A stretch of DNA of 64,000 bases from Micromonospora sp. U21. Lineage in GTDB: Bacteria; Actinomycetota; Actinomycetes; Mycobacteriales; Micromonosporaceae. Shown here piece after piece: positions 59,627 to 64,000 of this stretch; the first letter of the stretch is position 1, and every line of letters begins with the position of its first letter. Location of the stretch: positions 1-64,000 of the forward strand of contig NZ_JAGPYK010000022.1 of the NCBI RefSeq assembly GCF_018070045.1, written 5' to 3'. The notes under the pieces were generated by a model. It was not told the origin of the DNA. It ran no database searches and was given only the letters and a program-made list of their open reading frames with translations. The position numbers and the translations under genes are program-made.

Positions 59627-60007
59627 ATGTCCACGACGCCCATCACCTGGTTCGAGATCGGCACCGATCGACCGGAGGAGGCGGAGCGCTTCTACGGCGA
59701 GCTGTTCGGTTGGACCTTCGAGGAGCAGGGCGCCGCCAACGGTGGGTCCTACCGCGTGACCGGGGCCGGTGGCGACGCCGGAATCGGCGGGGCGATCCGG
59801 GCGACTGACGGGACGTCGCCGAACTACGCGGTGTTCTACGCCGAGGTCGCCGATGTGGCCCGGACCTGCCAGCGGGCCGAGGCGGCCGGCGGCAAGGTGC
59901 TGGTGCCGGCGCGTACGGCCCCGAGCGGGCTCACCTTCGCCCATCTGCTCGACCCGGCCGGCAACCACCTCGGCGTGTTCGCGCCCCCGCCCACCCCCGC
60001 CGGCTGA
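59627..60007 (+). CDS. VOC-family (glyoxalase/bleomycin resistance-like) protein
   Basis: The 126-residue protein has one VOC fold: TWFEIGTDRPEEAERFYGEL and LFGWTFEE at the start, and LLDPAGNHLGVFAP at the end, where His and Glu/Asp normally hold a metal. It could bind a drug or act on a small molecule. The ATG follows CTGGAGG. It lies after the WYL regulator and may be its target. Confidence 0.9.
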   Translation: MSTTPITWFEIGTDRPEEAERFYGELFGWTFEEQGAANGGSYRVTGAGGDAGIGGAIRATDGTSPNYAVFYAEVADVARTCQRAEAAGGKVLVPARTAPSGLTFAHLLDPAGNHLGVFAPPPTPAG

Positions 60008-60055
60008 CCGTCTGGTCGGTGGCGGCCCCGCCCGACCGGGCGGGGCCGCCGACGG

Positions 60056-60532
60056 TCACTTGCCGGCCGTACCGCCGAAGCCGCCGTGCCCGCCCGGCCC
60101 GCGGTGGCCCGGGCCCGGGTGGCCGCCCGGGCCGGGGAAGACGCCGGCCTCGACGGCCTTGGTGATCGCGTCGGCCTGCTCCTGGGTGAGCTTGCCGTCC
60201 TTGACCGCCTGGTCCAGCCGTTCCTTGAGTGCGGCCTGCCGGTCCTCGGTGGACGGCCGCTCCGGCCGGTCGGCGCGCTGCTGCTCGCGGACCTTCTCCA
60301 GCGCGGCGGTCACCTTGTCGGCGGAGACGCCCAGCTCCTTGGCGAGCGCCTCGGCGAACTCGCCCTGCCGGTCGGCCTTCGAGATGCCCGAGCCGTCGGC
60401 GGTGCTGCTGGCGCTCGGCGTCGGCGTGGCGTCCGCGGCGAACGCGATCGTCGGGGCCGCGATCCCCACGCCGAGGACGCCGGCGGTGGCCAGGCCGGCC
60501 AGCAGGTGCCTCTTACGGATGGTGCGGGACAT
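60056..60532 (-). CDS. Small secreted protein with Gly/His/Pro-rich tail
   Basis: The 158-residue protein has a Sec-type signal (RKRHLLAGLATAGVLGVGIA, cleavage near AFA-AD, residue ~32). Next come a charged helical region with EFAEALAKELGVSADKVTAA and ERLDQAVKDGKLTQEQADAI, and a tail with GHPGPGHRGPGGHGG. The helical part is like the repeated unit of many actinobacterial exported proteins of unknown role. The His-rich tail might bind metal. Its ATG is followed directly by the basic signal region. Confidence 0.82.
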   Translation of the reverse strand: MSRTIRKRHLLAGLATAGVLGVGIAAPTIAFAADATPTPSASSTADGSGISKADRQGEFAEALAKELGVSADKVTAALEKVREQQRADRPERPSTEDRQAALKERLDQAVKDGKLTQEQADAITKAVEAGVFPGPGGHPGPGHRGPGGHGGFGGTAGK

Positions 60533-60763
60533 GCTCTCCTCCAGATGCTCGGTGATGCTGCGAGGTCATCACCGACAGTGACCATTCCGGCTGGGTGGAA
60601 CCCGTGCCGAAGCTGTCCGCCAGCTGGCAATCCGGGCTGCGGAGTCGGACAAACCGGTTGCCTCGGTACGTCCGATGGGTGAGGGTGGATCCTCGCCGAG
60701 CCCCCGGGGCCGAGCCGCGCGGGCCCGGTCGACCGGGATCCCATCGACGGAAGGCAGCCTCTC

Positions 60764-61648
60764 GTGACGTCCACACCGATCCGGGAACTCCCGATCACCG
60801 ACCCGGACGCCGGGCCGTACGGCATCACCACCGGCCCCGACGGGGCGCTCTGGCTGACCCTGGTCCACGCCGGCGCGATCGCCCGCATGGACGCGGACGG
60901 TTCGGTGCGCCGCTGGCCGGCCGGCGATCCGGGCAGCCGGCCACTGATCGTCACGTCCGGTCCGGACGGCGCGCTCTGGTTCACCCGCTCCGGCGACGAC
61001 CGGATCGGCCGGATCACCACCGACGGGCAGCAGAACGAGGTCGCGGTACCGGCCGGCACCGGCCCGTGCGGCATCGCCGCGGGCCCGGACGGCGCCCTCT
61101 GGTACGCCGGGATGAACTCCGACACCGTCGGACGGGTGAGCACCGACGGCGTGGTCACCGAGGTGCCGTTGCCGGTCTCCGGGGCGTTCGCCTCGATGGT
61201 GGCGGCCGGGCCGGACGACGCCGTCTGGTGCACCCTCAACCAGGGGAACGCGATCGCCCGGGTCGGCATGGACGGCGCCGTACGGGTGCACCCGTTGCCC
61301 ACCGCGGGCGCCGCGCCGGTCGGTATCACCGCGGGCGTGGACGGGGCGCTCTGGTTCGTGGAGATCGCGGCCGGTCAGGTCGGGCGGATCACCCCCGACG
61401 GTCGGATCGAGGAGTATCCGCTGCCGGACCGGACGGCTCGGCCGCACGCCATCGTCGCCGATCCGTCCGGTGGCGCCTGGTTCACCGAGTGGGCGGGAAA
61501 CCGGATCGGCCACGTCGACGCGACCGGCCGGGTCGACACCTACGAGCTGCCCACCCCCAACTCCGAGCCGCACGGCCTCACCGTCGCGCCCGACGGCAGC
61601 ATCTACGCGGCCCTGGAAAGCGGCCGCCTGGCCCGCCTCACCCCCTGA
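60764..61648 (+). CDS. Vgb-family beta-propeller (virginiamycin B lyase-like)
   Basis: The 294-residue protein is a seven-bladed propeller made of repeats of about 42 residues, each with GPDGALWFT-like and RIGRITTDG-like strands. Virginiamycin B lyase opens streptogramin B rings; its catalytic His and Glu lie in the last blades, where this protein has GAWFTEWAGNRIGHVD and SEPHGLTVAPDG, so lyase activity is possible. Many Vgb-like proteins have other roles. The GTG start follows GGAAGG. No signal peptide is present, fitting an intracellular resistance enzyme. Confidence 0.87.
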   Translation: MTSTPIRELPITDPDAGPYGITTGPDGALWLTLVHAGAIARMDADGSVRRWPAGDPGSRPLIVTSGPDGALWFTRSGDDRIGRITTDGQQNEVAVPAGTGPCGIAAGPDGALWYAGMNSDTVGRVSTDGVVTEVPLPVSGAFASMVAAGPDDAVWCTLNQGNAIARVGMDGAVRVHPLPTAGAAPVGITAGVDGALWFVEIAAGQVGRITPDGRIEEYPLPDRTARPHAIVADPSGGAWFTEWAGNRIGHVDATGRVDTYELPTPNSEPHGLTVAPDGSIYAALESGRLARLTP

Positions 61649-61667
61649 CCGCTGGGGGAGAGGGCGG

Positions 61668-62603
61668 TCAGGCGACGGCGGGGGAGACGGTGAGGGTGGC
61701 CGTCCCGGTGTCGAGGGTGGCCTGCGTCCCGACGGGGACGCTGAGCTGACCGGGGCCGTGGCCGATCGGCAACCCGCCGAGCACCGGCACGCCGAGGCCA
61801 CCGAGGCGTTCGCCGAGCACGTCGACGATCGTGGTGTCCCAGCCGTCGGCGCAGTCGGTGAACTGACCGACCGCCACCCCGGCCAAACCGTCCAGCGCGC
61901 CGGCCCGGCGCAGGTGGGTGAGCATCCGGTCGACCTTGTACGGAGGCTCCTGCACGTCCTCGATCAACAGCACCGCCCCGGTCAGGTCGGGCAGGTCCGG
62001 CGTGCCGATCGACGCGGCGATCATGCACAGGTTGCCGCCGAGCAGGGTGCCGGTGGCCCGACCCGGGACACGGACCGGATAGGTCTCCTCGCCGTCCACC
62101 GCGGTGACCGTCACCGGCTCGGTCGTCATCAGCGCGGCGTGCAGCGACTCGGCCGAGCGCAGCGGGGTGCGTTCATCCCGCCAGGCCGCCCCCGGGCCGT
62201 GCACCCCGGCGAGCCGGGCGCCCCGCCAGAGCGCGAACTGCAGCGCGGTGATGTCGGAGAAGCCGGCGACCACCTTCGGGTCGCGGCGGACCGCGGCCAT
62301 GTCGATGGCGTCCACCACCCGCTGGGCCCCGTACCCACCGCGGGTGCAGATGACCCCGCGCACCTGAGGGTCGGCGAACGCCGCGTTCAGGTCGGCGGCG
62401 CGCAGCTCGTCCGTACCGGCCAGGTAGCCCTGCCGGGCGTACGCGTTCGGCGCCGGCACCGGCCGCAGGCCCCAGCCGGTGAGCAGTTCCATCCCGCGGG
62501 CCACCCGCTCCGGCGAGGTCGGCCCGGACGGCGACACCAGCAGCACCGTGTCACCCGGGCGCAGCGCGGGCGGGCGGACGACGGTCGGGTCCTCGCTGAT
62601 CAC
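61668..62603 (-). CDS. Peptidase S66 (LD-carboxypeptidase/MccF-like)
   Basis: The 311-residue enzyme is a Ser-Glu-His peptidase. The nucleophile Ser is in VVAGFSDITALQFAL, Glu in LLIEDVQEPPYKVDRML and His in GLPIGHGPGQLSVPVG; the N-terminal domain has LVSPSGPTSPERVARGM and ICTRGGYGAQRVVD. LD-carboxypeptidases trim the murein tetrapeptide during wall recycling, while MccF enzymes destroy microcin C-type toxins. No signal peptide is seen, so it works in the cytosol. GTG 62603 is the start. It is convergent with the Vgb-like gene. Confidence 0.93.
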   Translation of the reverse strand: MISEDPTVVRPPALRPGDTVLLVSPSGPTSPERVARGMELLTGWGLRPVPAPNAYARQGYLAGTDELRAADLNAAFADPQVRGVICTRGGYGAQRVVDAIDMAAVRRDPKVVAGFSDITALQFALWRGARLAGVHGPGAAWRDERTPLRSAESLHAALMTTEPVTVTAVDGEETYPVRVPGRATGTLLGGNLCMIAASIGTPDLPDLTGAVLLIEDVQEPPYKVDRMLTHLRRAGALDGLAGVAVGQFTDCADGWDTTIVDVLGERLGGLGVPVLGGLPIGHGPGQLSVPVGTQATLDTGTATLTVSPAVA

Positions 62604-62726
62604 AACCGCAGAGCCTATCGACTCCGCTGTCCGTCAAGGCCGGCGCAGGTTGGCGGCGCGGGGGGTGCACGGCGCGGGGCCGTGGCGGGGCGTGGCGGTC
62701 CGCGGCGTACCGGCTAGCCTCGACGG

Positions 62727-63494
62727 GTGGCAACCGCGCTGGTGATCGAGAACGACCCGTCGGACGACCTGCGCCGACTGGGCGAGTGGCTGACCGAGGC
62801 CGGGCTGGAGCTGTGGGTGGTCCGCCCGCACGCCGGCGACGTGCTCCCCGCCGACCTGGAGGGGTACGCGGCGCTCGTCGTGCTCGGCGGCGAGCAGCAG
62901 GCGTACCCGCTGCCGGACGGCTCGCCCGGCGCATCCTGGTTCCCGGCGGTGGAGGGGCTGCTGCGCAAGGCCGTCCGGTACCGGGTGCCCACCCTGGCCG
63001 TCTGCCTGGGCGCGCAGCTGCTCGCCACCGCGCACGCCGGGCTGGTCGAGCGGAGCCCGTCCGGGCCGGAGATCGGCCCCGGCGTGGTCGGCCGGCGGGA
63101 CGCCGCCGAGGGCGACCCGCTGTTCCGGTACGTGCCGCTGATCCCGGACGTGCTCCAGTGGCACTCCGACGAGATCACCGAGCTGCCCCGGGGCGCCACC
63201 CTGCTGGCCGCCTCCACCCACTACCCGCACCAGGCGTTCCGGCTCGGTGACCGGGCCTGGGGGCTGCAGTTCCACATCGAGTGCGACACCGCGATGATCG
63301 CCGACTGGGCCGCCGACTCGACGCTCCTCGCCGAGCTGGGCTACGACCCGGAGCTCGTGGTCGCGGCCTGCGACTCGGTGATGGTCGACGTCGAGGAGGT
63401 CTGGCAGCCGTTCGCCGCCCGGTTCGCCGCGCTGGCCCTCGGCGAGCTGGACGACAGCACGATGCGGCGTGGCCTGCCGCTGCTCGGGCACTGA
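62727..63494 (+). CDS. Class I glutamine amidotransferase-like protein
   Basis: The 255-residue protein has the GATase1 triad: Cys in LAVCLGAQLLATA and His-Glu in WGLQFHIECD, with VVLGGEQQAYPLP before. It is a stand-alone form similar to GuaA-type or GMP-synthase-like proteins with no synthetase domain; it may hydrolyse glutamine for a partner or act on another substrate. The GTG start follows a weak site. Its stop overlaps the glnE start (TGATG), so it is coupled to glnE, an interesting link with glutamine sensing. Confidence 0.9.
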   Translation: MATALVIENDPSDDLRRLGEWLTEAGLELWVVRPHAGDVLPADLEGYAALVVLGGEQQAYPLPDGSPGASWFPAVEGLLRKAVRYRVPTLAVCLGAQLLATAHAGLVERSPSGPEIGPGVVGRRDAAEGDPLFRYVPLIPDVLQWHSDEITELPRGATLLAASTHYPHQAFRLGDRAWGLQFHIECDTAMIADWAADSTLLAELGYDPELVVAACDSVMVDVEEVWQPFAARFAALALGELDDSTMRRGLPLLGH

Positions 63495-64000
63495 TGAGCC
63501 GGCCGACCAGGGCGTCGGGCCGGCTCGCCCGGTACGGCTTCGGCACCGCCGAGGGCGACGGCGGGGCGCGCGCCGCAGACCTGCTCGGCCCGGACGGGCT
63601 GCGGCTGTGGCGGCCGGCCGAGCAGGAGCCGGTCGACGAGCCGGCCGTGGAGCTGCTCGCCGCGCTGTCCCGGGCCGCCGACCCGGACCTGGCGCTGCGC
63701 CAGCTGCACCGCATCGTCGAGGCCGAACGTCGCGCGAGCGGCGGCACCGCGGCCGGCGCGACCGACCCCGGGTCGGCGCTGCTCGCGGAGCTGCACGCCG
63801 ATCCCGGGTTGCGGCGGCGGCTGATCGCGGTGCTCGGCGCCTCGTCGGCGCTCGGCGACCATCTGGTGGCCCACCCCGAGCACTACACGGCGCTGCGCAC
63901 CGCACCGGACGGGCTGGCGCCCACCGCCGAGGGCCGGCTGGAGCCGGCGGGCGACGGCAACCCGGTGGCGGTGCTGCGGTCCGCGTACCGACTGGCCCTG
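63494..64000 (+). CDS. glnE: Glutamine synthetase adenylyltransferase/deadenylyltransferase, 5' part
   Basis: The ORF is open to the window end (169 codons seen of about 1000 expected). GlnE adds and removes AMP on glutamine synthetase GlnA1 according to nitrogen state. The visible N-terminus, TRASGRLARYGFGTAEGDGG, and DPDLALRQLHRIVEAER, LRRRLIAVLGASSALGDHLV and HPEHYTALR fit actinobacterial GlnE. Catalytic motifs (GSxxxGxxxxxSDxD) lie beyond the window. Start ATG 63494 overlaps the amidotransferase stop. Gene neighbourhood with glnA2 supports the call. Confidence 0.92.
   Translation, partial: MSRPTRASGRLARYGFGTAEGDGGARAADLLGPDGLRLWRPAEQEPVDEPAVELLAALSRAADPDLALRQLHRIVEAERRASGGTAAGATDPGSALLAELHADPGLRRRLIAVLGASSALGDHLVAHPEHYTALRTAPDGLAPTAEGRLEPAGDGNPVAVLRSAYRLAL

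Overview
The window is high-GC DNA (third codon positions almost all G or C, frequent GTG starts) from an actinomycete, most probably Micromonospora or a close relative in the Micromonosporaceae. The signs are an F420-dependent NADP reductase, DUF3052, DUF3040, DUF350 and DUF222/HNH genes, a class A RNase P RNA, an AhpE-type peroxiredoxin and Micromonospora-like GGGCCCCTT hairpins. From memory, the conserved genes run in much the same order as the M. tuberculosis stretch from glnE/glnA2 through panB, RNase H/phosphatase, zinc ribbon and Nif3 to ahpE and the E1 dehydrogenase. The window therefore looks like a conserved chromosomal core interrupted by accessory blocks.

Layout. 1-4.2 kb: Tat-exported PhoD phosphatase with a PHO-box-like repeat, then a divergent AraC regulator and drug-efflux MFS pair. 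4.2-8.4 kb: MarR regulator, fused E1 alpha/beta 2-oxoacid dehydrogenase, DUF3052 protein, AhpE, tRNA-Val(UAC). 8.4-16.8 kb: mixed housekeeping enzymes and gene remnants (broken DinB, broken MprF-like lysyltransferase), a GT4 glycosyltransferase, a GNAT and a pyruvyltransferase. 17-21.5 kb: SNF2 helicase translationally coupled to a SWIM zinc-finger protein. 21.9-28.2 kb: five tightly packed genes (DUF1800, DUF1501, ferric-reductase-like flavocytochrome, FMN-binding domain protein, ApbE). Three carry Tat-like signals, and together they look like a transmembrane electron-transfer module. 28.5-31.2 kb: prim-pol-like protein divergent from an XRE regulator and flavoprotein, with two perfect palindromes between. 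31.3-36.2 kb: Nif3, zinc ribbon, RNase H/phosphatase; DUF3311 plus monocarboxylate symporter behind a Crp-like site. 36.2-38.9 kb: MarR and MFS with a shared operator; TSUP permease.

39.07-39.49 kb is rnpB. Its last ~45 nt reappear in decayed form 1.28 kb downstream, next to a tRNA-Lys anticodon-arm fragment. The interval holds a lower-GC methyltransferase and is followed by small mobile-element-like genes, an AlpA-type HTH gene with repeat operators, a broken ORF, an epoxide hydrolase that has lost its nucleophile motif, and a one-cysteine thioredoxin-fold protein. This is the main accessory region (39.5 to about 44.1 kb).

44.2-53.7 kb: GNAT, GrpB, AraC, PadR plus membrane protein, Nudix, a histone-H1-like basic protein, RNB nuclease, F420:NADP reductase and a frameshifted DUF222/HNH nuclease. 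53.8-64 kb: panB, nadE, glnA2, DUF350, WYL regulator, VOC protein, a small secreted protein, Vgb-like propeller, S66 carboxypeptidase, glutamine amidotransferase and the 5' end of glnE. glnA2 and glnE give this end a nitrogen-metabolism character. Gene ends at three places carry short tandem copies that include the stop codon.
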